NCBI GenBank assembly: GCA_963780815.1
Contig: CAWADG010000010.1
Location: 1 to 64,000 of the forward strand
DNA length: 64,000 bases
Direction: 5' to 3'
Source: VRUE01 sp963780815
GTDB lineage: Bacteria > Actinomycetota > Thermoleophilia > Solirubrobacterales > 70-9
Shown here: positions 51,797 through 59,621 of the stretch, in pieces
How positions within the stretch are numbered: position 1 is the first letter of the stretch
Layout of the letters: every line of letters starts with the position of its first letter
Program-made: the position numbers and the translations under genes
Notes under the pieces: generated by a model
The model's database searches: none
What the model was told of the DNA's origin: nothing
Seen by the model: only the letters and a program-made list of their open reading frames with translations

Positions 51797-53383
51797 ATGG
51801 CCATCCCCCAGTCGACAGCGAGCGCGAAGAAGCCGAAAGGACGGCACCGCAAGCATCGGCGGCACGTCTGGAAGGACAAGCACTACCGCTGGGTCGAAAC
51901 CCCGGATGGCGACTGGCGGGTCCAGGGCTACATCGTCCGCCACAAACACAAGCCCCCACGCAACCACTACCGCGGGCCGGGCAGGAAACCGCCGAAACGG
52001 TCCCGCAACGTCGCCCCGATCGCGGTCAACGCCGATCCGCGCCCGGCCGGCGCCTATCAGGGCCCGTTCGGCCGCGATCAGGCCGTCCGCCTGCTCAACC
52101 GGGCCGGCTTCGGCGCCGTGCCCGGCCAGGCGGAGCAGCTGGCATCGCTGGGCCTCGTCGGCGCTGTCCAGTCGCTGACCCGACCGAGCGGCTCGGCGAC
52201 GTTGAGCGGGCCGGCCCCGGTCGACGACCAGGGCGAACCGATCGCCCCGGCCGACGCCTGGGGGCACGACCACCTCTGGTGGCTCGACCGGATGGTCCGG
52301 ACGAACCAGCCGCTGGTCGAGCGGATGGCCCTCGTCCTCCACGACTGGTTCGCGACCTCCAACGCGAACGTCTCGACCGCCCAGCAGATGATCGACCAGT
52401 CGAACCTCTTCCGCTCGGCCTGCTTCGGGTCGTTCCTCGACCTCTTCATGGGCGTCACGGTCGACCCGGCGATGCTGCAGTGGCTGAACGGCAACGAAAA
52501 CCACAAGCAGGCCCCGAACGAGAACTACGGCCGCGAGATGATGGAGCTGTTCTCACTCGGCGCCGACCGCGGCGCCTACACCGAGAACGACATCCGCGAA
52601 CAGGCGCGGGCGCTGACCGGTTGGCGAAACGACTACGGGGAACTCGGCGCCTACAACTTCCGCTTCGACCCGAAACGCCACGACGAAGGCACGAAGACGG
52701 TCTTCAACCGCAGCGGCAACTGGGAATGGCGCGACGCCTGCCGCCTCTGCGTCGAGCACCCGCTCCACCCCTCGTTCTTCGTCGAGAAGCTCTGGAGCTA
52801 CTTCGTCCCGCAGCCGCCCTCCGACTCGGTCAGGGACAGCCTGATCAACACCTACCGCGGCTCGGATTGGGGGATTCGCCCGGTGCTCGAGGAAATCCTG
52901 GTGAGCCCCGACCTCTACGAGGGGGGCCCGATGGTGAAACCGCCCGTCGTCCACCTCGCCGGAATGCTCCGCTCGCTGCACCGCGGAATCGACACCGAGG
53001 CCTGGACATGGCTCTGTGACCAGGCCGGGCAGCTCCTGTTCTGGCCGCCGAACGTCTCCGGCTGGGACGACACGCGCTGGCTCGACACCTCGCGCTTGCG
53101 CGCGCGCTGGAACATCGTCGACTACGCCCTCGACGGCACCTCGGTCGACGCCTGGGGCAGCGACTACAGCGAAACCGAGACCCCCGACGAAGCGCTGGCG
53201 AGGGCGCTGGCGTCCTGGGGCGGGCCGAGCCTCCGCGACGAACACCGCGCCGAGCTCCTCGACTTCGGCCGGCGAGTCGAGTCGTCGGTGGCCGCCCCGT
53301 GGCAGCAGGGCCCCTACCGGGCGATGCGCCAGAACGCCCTGCTGCAGCTGATCGGCATCAGCCCCGACCTGATCCTGCAATGA
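51797..53383 (+). CDS. DUF1800 family protein
   Basis: 528 residues. A basic front (about 1-75, Lys/Arg/His-rich) precedes the DUF1800 body: AVRLLNRAGFGAVPGQAEQL, WWLDRMVRTNQPLVERMALVLHDWFATS, NENYGREMMELFSLG and LTGWRNDY. DUF1800 proteins are nearly always encoded next to DUF1501 proteins, as here; they are thought to act at the cell surface, but no reaction is proven. There is no clear signal peptide. The stop is 12 bases before the next gene. Confidence 0.9.
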   Translation: MAIPQSTASAKKPKGRHRKHRRHVWKDKHYRWVETPDGDWRVQGYIVRHKHKPPRNHYRGPGRKPPKRSRNVAPIAVNADPRPAGAYQGPFGRDQAVRLLNRAGFGAVPGQAEQLASLGLVGAVQSLTRPSGSATLSGPAPVDDQGEPIAPADAWGHDHLWWLDRMVRTNQPLVERMALVLHDWFATSNANVSTAQQMIDQSNLFRSACFGSFLDLFMGVTVDPAMLQWLNGNENHKQAPNENYGREMMELFSLGADRGAYTENDIREQARALTGWRNDYGELGAYNFRFDPKRHDEGTKTVFNRSGNWEWRDACRLCVEHPLHPSFFVEKLWSYFVPQPPSDSVRDSLINTYRGSDWGIRPVLEEILVSPDLYEGGPMVKPPVVHLAGMLRSLHRGIDTEAWTWLCDQAGQLLFWPPNVSGWDDTRWLDTSRLRARWNIVDYALDGTSVDAWGSDYSETETPDEALARALASWGGPSLRDEHRAELLDFGRRVESSVAAPWQQGPYRAMRQNALLQLIGISPDLILQ

Positions 53384-53395
53384 GGAGCCGCTGAG

Positions 53396-54745
53396 ATGCA
53401 CAACTGCTGCAACAACTACACCCGATCCCAGGTCCTGCGCTCGGCTGCCGCCGAGGCGGGGAAGGGCCTGCCGGCGATCGAGCCGGGGATGCCGGCGCCG
53501 GCCGGGACCGGGCTCTCGCGGCGGAGCTTCCTCTCCTGGAGCGCCGGGCTCGCCCTCTCCGTCTACGGCGCCTCGAAGATCCCGATCGCGGCCTTCGAAG
53601 AGGGGATCGCGCAGGCGGCCCAGAGCGACAAGATCCTCGTCTCGGTCTTCTTCGACGGCGGCATCGACGCGCTCAGCGTCCTCGCCCCCGTCGGCGACCC
53701 GCGCTACGCGCAGCTGCGGCCGAACCTCGCGCTCTCACCCGAAGCGGGTACCGAATTCACCGAGGACAACCGGCTCCGCTGGCACCCCGCGGCGGATGGG
53801 CTCGCGACCCTCCACGGCGAGGGCAAGGTCAGCGTCTTCCCGGCGATCGGGTACGAACACCCCGACCAGTCTCACTTCACCTCGCGCCACTACTACGAGA
53901 TCGGCGAGCTCGACGTCGGCTACCACACCGGTTGGCTCGGGCGTTACCTCGACCTCGTCGGCGCCGACGACAATCCCCTCCAGGGCCTCTCGATGGACGG
54001 CCGCCTCTCGCCGATGCTCGCGACCTCCGACAAGCCGGTCGCCGCGATCGACAGCGTCGACGGCTACGACCTCTGGTCGCCGGTCAGCCAGCCGGTCTCC
54101 GACGAGATGTTCAAGAGCTTCGCCAGGTTCGGATCGCTGCCGGTCGACTCGCCCGGACTCGGCCAGGTGCGGCGGGCGACGACCCAGACCGAGAAGCTGC
54201 GCCAGGACCTCGGCGGGGTCGGCGAATTCACCAGCCCCGTGAGCTACCCGGAAACCGGCTTCGCCCACATGCTCGCCGGCCTCGCCGCCTACATCGGGTT
54301 CGGGCTGCCGCTCCAGGTGGTGACGATCAGCGCCCCCGGCGGCTACGACACCCACGCCGACCAGGCCACCGACCTCGACCGCAACCTGCGCGAGACCAGC
54401 GAAGGGCTGCTCGCGTTCCAGCGCGACCTCGAGGCCCGCGGACTCGCCGATCGCGTCCTGGTCGAGATGTGGAGCGAGTTCGGACGGCGGCCCGAGGAGA
54501 ACGGCTCGGCGGGCACGGACCACGGCGCCGCCGGCTGCGCCTTCGTCATCGGGTCGAAAGCGAAGGGCGAGATGGTCGGCGAATTCCCGGGCCTGGCAAC
54601 GCTCGACCCGCAGGAAAACCTGAGGTCGACGAGCGACTTCCGTGCGATGTACTGCTCGCTGCTGGAGCAGTGGCTCGGCCAGGACGCCGGGCCGATCATC
54701 CCCGGCGCCTCCGGGTTCGCTCGGCCGGCGCTGGTGAAGCCGTGA
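53396..54745 (+). CDS. DUF1501 family protein with Tat signal
   Basis: 449 residues. The twin-arginine signal is RRSFLSWSAGLALSVYG near residue 42. The body has FFDGGIDALSVLAP, GKVSVFPAIGYEHPDQSHF, TGWLGRYLD and the typical late GGYDTHADQ and WSEFGRRPEENGSAGTDHG, which places it in the DUF1501 (sulfatase/alkaline phosphatase-like) group. AGGAGCCGCTGAG lies before the ATG. It is translated directly after DUF1800 and overlaps the cupredoxin gene by 4 bases. Confidence 0.92.
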   Translation: MHNCCNNYTRSQVLRSAAAEAGKGLPAIEPGMPAPAGTGLSRRSFLSWSAGLALSVYGASKIPIAAFEEGIAQAAQSDKILVSVFFDGGIDALSVLAPVGDPRYAQLRPNLALSPEAGTEFTEDNRLRWHPAADGLATLHGEGKVSVFPAIGYEHPDQSHFTSRHYYEIGELDVGYHTGWLGRYLDLVGADDNPLQGLSMDGRLSPMLATSDKPVAAIDSVDGYDLWSPVSQPVSDEMFKSFARFGSLPVDSPGLGQVRRATTQTEKLRQDLGGVGEFTSPVSYPETGFAHMLAGLAAYIGFGLPLQVVTISAPGGYDTHADQATDLDRNLRETSEGLLAFQRDLEARGLADRVLVEMWSEFGRRPEENGSAGTDHGAAGCAFVIGSKAKGEMVGEFPGLATLDPQENLRSTSDFRAMYCSLLEQWLGQDAGPIIPGASGFARPALVKP

Positions 54746-55320
54746 GGAGGGCTGCGGCCGCCGTCTGCGCGCTGGCGCTGGCCGCCCTCCTCGTCGCGCC
54801 GGCCCTCGGCGCCGCCGGTCGCGACGCTGCCTCGACATCCTCCGGCTGCGACTGGAAGCGGCACACCAAGCGCGTCGTCAGGCACGTGCGGCGCCACGGG
54901 AAGGTGCGGCGGGTCGTGCGGTTCAGGCACTGGTGGTCATGCCGCCGCACCCCGACCCCCGGGCAGGTGGCGGGTGGCGACCAGACGGCGCCGGGGTCCG
55001 GGCAGCAGACGACCGAAGAAGGGCCGACCGCAGCCCGCCTCGAGGTCAAGGCCTCCGAGTACAAATTCGTCCTCTCCCGCCCCAGCGTCAGCGCCGGGGA
55101 ACTGGTCGTCGAGCTTGACAACCAGGGCGAAGACCCCCACAACCTCAACCTCCAGCTCGCCGACGGGCAGGGGCCGGAACTGCACCTCGGCGAAGTCGGC
55201 TCGCAGAAACGGTCCACCGCCCGGTTCACCCTGCCGGCCGGCACCTACCGGCTCTGGTGCAGCCTGCCCGGACACGAAGAACTCGGGATGAAGGCGACGC
55301 TCTCGGTCGCGGCCCCCTGA
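54742..55320 (+). CDS. Secreted cupredoxin-like copper protein
   Basis: 192 residues from a GTG that overlaps the DUF1501 stop (GTGA). Signal peptide (AAVCALALAALLVAPALGAAG), a basic linker, then a cupredoxin domain: EYKFVLSRPSVSAGELVVEL, His in DPHNLNL, and WCSLPGHEELGM with the Cys, His and Met copper ligands of a type 1 site. It is likely an electron carrier or copper sensor for the DUF1800/DUF1501 pair; that link is inferred from coupling. Confidence 0.88.
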   Translation: MRRAAAAVCALALAALLVAPALGAAGRDAASTSSGCDWKRHTKRVVRHVRRHGKVRRVVRFRHWWSCRRTPTPGQVAGGDQTAPGSGQQTTEEGPTAARLEVKASEYKFVLSRPSVSAGELVVELDNQGEDPHNLNLQLADGQGPELHLGEVGSQKRSTARFTLPAGTYRLWCSLPGHEELGMKATLSVAAP

Positions 55321-55342
55321 GCGCGCCGATCCGCTCGGGGTG

Positions 55343-56068
55343 TCAGTGGCGGATGCCGGCCTCGCAGGTCTCTGAGCGCCCCCAGCCCGGCATCCCGTCG
55401 CAGTGGTCGTAGCCCTCGCCGCCGTACAGCCGGTCCGGGCTCGGCCCGCCGAAGAGGCGGTCGTCTCCGCCTTCGCCGTGGCAGCCATCTTCGCCGGCGC
55501 CCATCCTGCAGACGTCGCGTCCCGGACCTCCCCAGCAGCCGTCGCTGCCGGCACCGGTCTGGCAGTAGTCGTTGCCGGGCCCGCCGACGCAGTCGCTGTT
55601 CTGATTGCCGGTGATGCAGATGTCCCGCGACGGCCCGCCGACGCAGCGGTTGCGTCGCGTCCCTTCCGAGTAACAGGTGTCGGGCTCGCCGTTGCCGATG
55701 AACTTGTCCGAGCCGGCGCCGAGATGGGCGGTCAGCGGGACCGGGAGCCGGTTCAGGACCCGGACGAGGTCACCGGAGGGGCCCATCCGGACGACGATCG
55801 AGCCGACGTTCCGGAGCGGACAGGAGGCGGCCATCCGGTAGCGGGTGAAGTGGCAGCCGCGGGGATGGGAGCGCGACATCAGCCCCTCGACCACGAGCCT
55901 CTTGCCCTTCGCCTGGAGTTCGAGGGTCGAGCCGGCGTGGGCGCCGTGGATGACGATCTGGCCCTCCGGCGTCGCGGTGCCGGCGCCGAAGGCCAGGACG
56001 ACCGCCAGCGCGCACGCCGATGCCCCGGCGCCCGCCCGCACTCGGTTTTTGGTCCCCGACAAGCCCAT
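55343..56068 (-). CDS. Secreted Cys-rich protein with RTX-like repeats
   Basis: 241 residues. Signal peptide (ASACALAVVLAFGAGTA), a beta region, then repeats GGPSRDICITGNQNSDCVGGPGNDYCQTGAGSDGC-type units, here seen as GGPGxDxC spaced by 9 residues, ending GGDDRLFGGPSPDRLYGGEGYD. They resemble the calcium-binding GGxGxDxx nonapeptides with regular Cys added. The start ATG 56068 is set by the signal peptide. Confidence 0.78.
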   Translation of the reverse strand: MGLSGTKNRVRAGAGASACALAVVLAFGAGTATPEGQIVIHGAHAGSTLELQAKGKRLVVEGLMSRSHPRGCHFTRYRMAASCPLRNVGSIVVRMGPSGDLVRVLNRLPVPLTAHLGAGSDKFIGNGEPDTCYSEGTRRNRCVGGPSRDICITGNQNSDCVGGPGNDYCQTGAGSDGCWGGPGRDVCRMGAGEDGCHGEGGDDRLFGGPSPDRLYGGEGYDHCDGMPGWGRSETCEAGIRH

Positions 56069-56494
56069 ACCAAGAACTATGTAGAAGACTATTCGACCCG
56101 GCGGTCGCCCCACGCCGCTGAAAGCCGACGCCCTGACCCCGACCGGGAGTGACAATAGCGCTCCGGGACACCCGTCGGCCCTGTTGGAGACACGCTTTCG
56201 TACTCCTCATTTAGGCCAGATTGCAGGGAAGTTTCGTTCTGCGACCTCAAATTGGACGTATTGGTTGCATTTGGAGACTTGATCCTCTAGGCGAGCGCCG
56301 CTCGCCCGGGAGGCGGGCAGGGAAATGCATCTACAGGGGCTCTCGCGCCGGTTCCATTCGGTGCCGGAGAGTGCGTCCATGACGACCATGGTTGTGCCCG
56401 TAGAACCTCTGTGATTGCCCAGTAGGTTGCCCATCGACCCCGCCCACCAATCCCACGCTGGGGAAAACTTGGCCATATGCGGGGCTTTATCCAG
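56069..56494. other. Intergenic region, no gene seen
   Basis: About 425 bases of lower GC between the RTX-like gene and tRNA-Thr. The open frame reading into the tRNA (56207-56530 minus) is a tRNA-derived shadow. No hairpin or tRNA other than tRNA-Thr was found. Confidence 0.5.
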
Positions 56495-56567
56495 AGCCGA
56501 CGCCCGGACTTGAACCGGGGACCCCTTCATTACGAGTGAAGTGCTCTACCAACTGAGCTACGCCGGC
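56495..56567 (-). tRNA. tRNA-Thr(CGT)
   Basis: 73 nt on the minus strand. Acceptor GCCGGCG pairs with CGTCGGC (one G-U pair; discriminator T), D-arm GCTC..GAGC, anticodon stem CTTCA-CTCGTAA-TGAAG with anticodon CGT, T-arm CCCGG-TTCAAGT-CCGGG. No CCA encoded. It reads ACG codons. Unlike the tRNA-Ser copies it shows no sign of integration. Confidence 0.94.
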
Positions 56568-56582
56568 GGGATGGCACATTCT

Positions 56583-57254
56583 ATGAGCGATCGGGCCGCG
56601 GTTCCGTCGCGGCCGGACGCGAGCATGCGCGGTGTGAGCCGCACGCGTCAGCCGATGCGCAGGGAGGACAACGAGGTCGAGTTCTCGCGGATCGTCGCCT
56701 TCAGCGACGGCGTCTTCGCGATCGCGATCACCCTGCTGGTGCTGAACCTCAGGGTCAAATCGGGATTGCCGGGTGACCGGCTATGGCATGCGATCTGGGA
56801 CCAGCGCGAAAACTTCATCGCCTTCGCGATCAGCTTCGCGGTGATCGGGCGTTTCTGGGTCATCCACCATCGCTTCTTCGGCGAGGTCAGGGCGTTCGAC
56901 GCGCGCCTGATCGCCCTCAACATCCTCTATCTGGCCTTCATCGTCCTGATCCCGTTCAGCAGCCAGCTGCTGGGCGAGTACGGAGGGGAGGCGGCGGCCG
57001 TCGTCGTCTATGCGGTCAACCTTGCCGCCTGCGTCCTGGTCGGGTTCCGGATGAACGTCTACGCGCGTGGCGCCGGGTTGACGACAATCGACGACACGAC
57101 CCACCGCGAGAACTCGTTCCGCGCCCTCTTCATCGCGTCGGTGTTCCTGCTCTCGATCCCGCTCGCGTTCGTCGCGCCCAGCATCGCGCCGCTCCTCTGG
57201 CTCACGCTTTTCCTGGACCCGGCGTCGCGCCTGGCGGCTCGCGCCGCGAGCTAG
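56583..57254 (+). CDS. TMEM175 family potassium channel-like protein
   Basis: 223 residues. The first helix has the family signature FSRIVAFSDGVFAIAITLLVLNL, followed by FAISFAVIGRFWVIHHRFF and further helices (six in all). Prokaryotic TMEM175 proteins are leak-type K+ channels assembling as tetramers. Several ATGs precede the domain (56583, 56625, 56655); the first outside the tRNA gene is used. Confidence 0.85.
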   Translation: MSDRAAVPSRPDASMRGVSRTRQPMRREDNEVEFSRIVAFSDGVFAIAITLLVLNLRVKSGLPGDRLWHAIWDQRENFIAFAISFAVIGRFWVIHHRFFGEVRAFDARLIALNILYLAFIVLIPFSSQLLGEYGGEAAAVVVYAVNLAACVLVGFRMNVYARGAGLTTIDDTTHRENSFRALFIASVFLLSIPLAFVAPSIAPLLWLTLFLDPASRLAARAAS

Positions 57255-57315
57255 CTCTTGTCGGGGTTGGCCGCCTGGGCCACTAGGGTCATTGGGCCAA
57301 CCTCGACGCGTGCCA

Positions 57316-57939
57316 ATGCGACTCCGAATCTGCTTCAGCGCCGTAGCTCTCTTCGCGCTTCTCAGCATGCCGGCGGCAGCGTCCACTCGACCGCCGATGA
57401 AAACGGAACGGCTCGCCTTCTGGCCCCAGCGTGTCGCCGATACGCGCGCCTGGTCGCGGTTCATGTACGGCACTGCCGAATTTCGACCCCGACTGATCGT
57501 CGAGCACTGGACGGGCAGCACGACGCAGGCTGCGGCGGTCGCCTATTGGAACACCGGCCCCGAAGCCACCTGGGTCCACTTCATCATCGATCCGCAGGGG
57601 CGCATCACGCAGCTCGCCCCCCTCGACGATCTCGCCAAGCAGGCATTCGGCGTCTCGCCGTGGGCAATCGGGGTTGAGCACGTCGGTCGGACCGACTCCG
57701 AAGTGATGCGCGATTCTCGGATGCGACGCGCTTCCTACCGGTTGACGTGCTGGCTCCGGCACCGCCTGCAGATCCCCCTGCAGGGCGTGATCGGTCATGG
57801 CGAGGTGACCTCAAACCAGCTTTTCACCTTCACTCCGGCAGGCTGGCGATGGATTGAGGAAACCGGCTACGAATTCCACACGGACTTCTCCCACCGCACG
57901 ATGGTCGAGTACCGCGATCGCCTGGGAACGATCTGCTAA
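57316..57939 (+). CDS. Secreted N-acetylmuramoyl-L-alanine amidase-like protein
   Basis: 207 residues with signal peptide (LRICFSAVALFALLSMPAAAS). The amidase pattern is LIVEHWTGSTTQAAAVAYW, WVHFIIDPQGRITQLAPL, AIGVEHVGRTDSEVM and GVIGHGEV. It is related to the enzyme at 39034 (VIVEH, AIGIEHTG, DVIGHSE). Zinc ligands probably lie in VEH and GHGE. It cleaves the peptidoglycan stem. Confidence 0.83.
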   Translation: MRLRICFSAVALFALLSMPAAASTRPPMKTERLAFWPQRVADTRAWSRFMYGTAEFRPRLIVEHWTGSTTQAAAVAYWNTGPEATWVHFIIDPQGRITQLAPLDDLAKQAFGVSPWAIGVEHVGRTDSEVMRDSRMRRASYRLTCWLRHRLQIPLQGVIGHGEVTSNQLFTFTPAGWRWIEETGYEFHTDFSHRTMVEYRDRLGTIC

Positions 57940-57940
57940 C

Positions 57941-58342
57941 TCAACCTCGTTCGACGACGAAGGCGATCGACCGCGCCGGCTGGGCGCAGGTGACCGCCAG
58001 CCCGCGGCCCGCGGTGGTGGTCAGGCACCGGAACCCTTCAACCGAGCATGCCGACCTCGACTGACCGGCCGCCGGCCGGCACTTGGGGTTCGAGCGCCAG
58101 ACGGCGGCGATGCTCGCGCCCTTCGCGCAGGCGACGTTGGTCACCCGCAGCAGCAGGATTTCCTGGCCCGCGTTGCGGCAGGCGCGCGAGGTCACCCCGG
58201 TCGGGGCTTCGGGCGCGGTGCTCGTGCCCGCCGGGGCCGTTTCGGCTCCGGAGGTCGTCCCGCTCGACCCGCCCGAGCCGCACCCCGCGACAAGCAGGAC
58301 GGCGAGGAGCGCCAGCGGCAGAATTCGGGCGATCGGTCTCAT
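57941..58342 (-). CDS. Small lipoprotein
   Basis: 133 residues. Lipoprotein signal LPLALLAVLLVAGC, a Ser/Thr/Gly/Ala linker, then a Cys-rich domain with a CRNAGQEILLLRVTNVACAKG beginning. The domain recalls short secreted proteins of actinobacteria with no known role. It overlaps the stop of the uracil-DNA glycosylase gene by 4 bases (ATGA) and ends 2 bases from the amidase stop. Confidence 0.78.
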   Translation of the reverse strand: MRPIARILPLALLAVLLVAGCGSGGSSGTTSGAETAPAGTSTAPEAPTGVTSRACRNAGQEILLLRVTNVACAKGASIAAVWRSNPKCRPAAGQSRSACSVEGFRCLTTTAGRGLAVTCAQPARSIAFVVERG

Positions 58343-59019
58343 CCGGAGCCGACCAACTTACCGGCGCGGGCGAAGACGGCGTCGAGCATCGGCTCGGTCA
58401 GCTTCCCGGTGAAGGTGTTCTGCTGGCTCGGGTGGTAGCAGCCGAGGAGGGACCAGTCGGCGACCAGCGCCTCCGCCGCGTGGCCGAACCGGGGCTTCGG
58501 CCGCGGGACCTCGGCGCCCAGCTCGCGCAGCGCCCGCAGCACCCCGTCCCAGGCGAAGGAGCCGAGCGCGACGATCGTTTGGCAGCGATCGAGCAGCTCG
58601 AGCTCACGCGCGAGGTAGGGCAGGCATCTGTCCCGCTCGGCCGGGGTCGGGCGGTTGGCGGGCGGCGCGCAGCGGACGACGGCGGTGATGTAGGCGCCTT
58701 CGAGGCGGAGCCCGTCGCCGCGACCGGCCGAGGTGGGCTGGTTGGCGTACCCGGCCCGGTGCAGCGCTGCGTAGAGCCAGTCTCCCGAGCGATCCCCGGT
58801 GAACATCCGACCGGTGCGGTTGGCGCCGTGCGCGGCCGGGGCGAGGCCGACGATCGCGAGCCGGGCCCGCGGGTCGCCGAAGCCCGCCACCGGTCGCCCC
58901 CAATATGCCTCGCCGCGGAACCGGCGCGGCGGGTCGGCGGCAGCCTCCTCGCGCCAGGCGACCAGCCGCGGGCAGCGGCGGCAGGCGTGAATCTTCGCCT
59001 CGAGGGCCTCGTCGAGCAT
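58339..59019 (-). CDS. Type-5 uracil-DNA glycosylase (UDGb)
   Basis: 226 residues. CRRCPRLVAWREE (Fe-S type cysteines), LAIVGLAPAAHGANRTGRMFTGD (motif A with HGANRTGR, family 5) and YHPSQQNTFTG (motif B). Further Cys residues in AVVRCAPP and DRCLPYL complete the 4Fe-4S site. It removes uracil and deaminated bases from DNA. ATG 59019 places the first Cys pair at the usual position. Divergent from the ferritin-like gene by 25 bases. Confidence 0.92.
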   Translation of the reverse strand: MLDEALEAKIHACRRCPRLVAWREEAAADPPRRFRGEAYWGRPVAGFGDPRARLAIVGLAPAAHGANRTGRMFTGDRSGDWLYAALHRAGYANQPTSAGRGDGLRLEGAYITAVVRCAPPANRPTPAERDRCLPYLARELELLDRCQTIVALGSFAWDGVLRALRELGAEVPRPKPRFGHAAEALVADWSLLGCYHPSQQNTFTGKLTEPMLDAVFARAGKLVGSG

Positions 59020-59044
59020 GCGACAGCTTAGGCTTGCGGCTCGC

Positions 59045-59614
59045 ATGGGCCGGGCCGCCGTCGCACTGCTCCTCGTCGTTCTCGTTGCCGCAGCGGGCTG
59101 TGGCAAGCCGGGGCACGGCGCGGAAACCGACTCCGAGAAAGGGTCGGACGCCGAAATCGTCAACGCCGCGCTCGGCCAGGAGCTGACCGCGCTCGAGGTC
59201 TACACCGAAGGGATGCCGAGGATCGAGCCGCCGTTCGTGCCCGCCGCTCGCCGCCTGCGCGCCCAGGAGCAGGAATACGTGAGCGCGATCGCGAAGGCCA
59301 TTCGCGGCCTCGGCGGGAAGGCGACCGCCACCGCATCCGAACTCGACCTCGACGAACTCCACAACCAGGGCGATGTGCTGACACTGGCCTACGAACTCGA
59401 GAGCGCGGCGCTCGCGTCGGACATCGAAGCGGCGCCGCGTCTCTATTCCGATGCGCCGCGGACCCTCGCCGCCTCGCTCGCCGCCGGCCACTCCCAGCAC
59501 TTGGTCGTCCTCCGCCAGGGCCTCGGCCAGTCGGTCGCGGAATCCTTCCCCAGGGCCTTCGACGGCGGCCAAGTGCCGCCACCGGGTGGCGAAACGCCGC
59601 CCGGTGAAGGATGA
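59045..59614 (+). CDS. Ferritin-like domain lipoprotein
   Basis: 189 residues. Lipobox VAAAGC, then a four-helix pattern: ALGQELTALEVYTEGMP, RLRAQEQEYVSAIAKAIRGLGG, LTLAYELESAALASDIEAAPRL and LAAGHSQHLVVLRQGLG. Glu and His residues at the right spacings (E, E..H) suggest a di-iron site. It is a common export protein of this group with unknown substrate. The stop is 8 bases before the transporter start. Confidence 0.85.
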   Translation: MGRAAVALLLVVLVAAAGCGKPGHGAETDSEKGSDAEIVNAALGQELTALEVYTEGMPRIEPPFVPAARRLRAQEQEYVSAIAKAIRGLGGKATATASELDLDELHNQGDVLTLAYELESAALASDIEAAPRLYSDAPRTLAASLAAGHSQHLVVLRQGLGQSVAESFPRAFDGGQVPPPGGETPPGEG

Positions 59615-59621
59615 TCTCGCC

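Noticed and set aside
56207..56530. 107-codon minus-strand frame near tRNA-Thr
   Set aside because: Its start (MKGSPVQVRAS) is translated tRNA sequence, a common false ORF.
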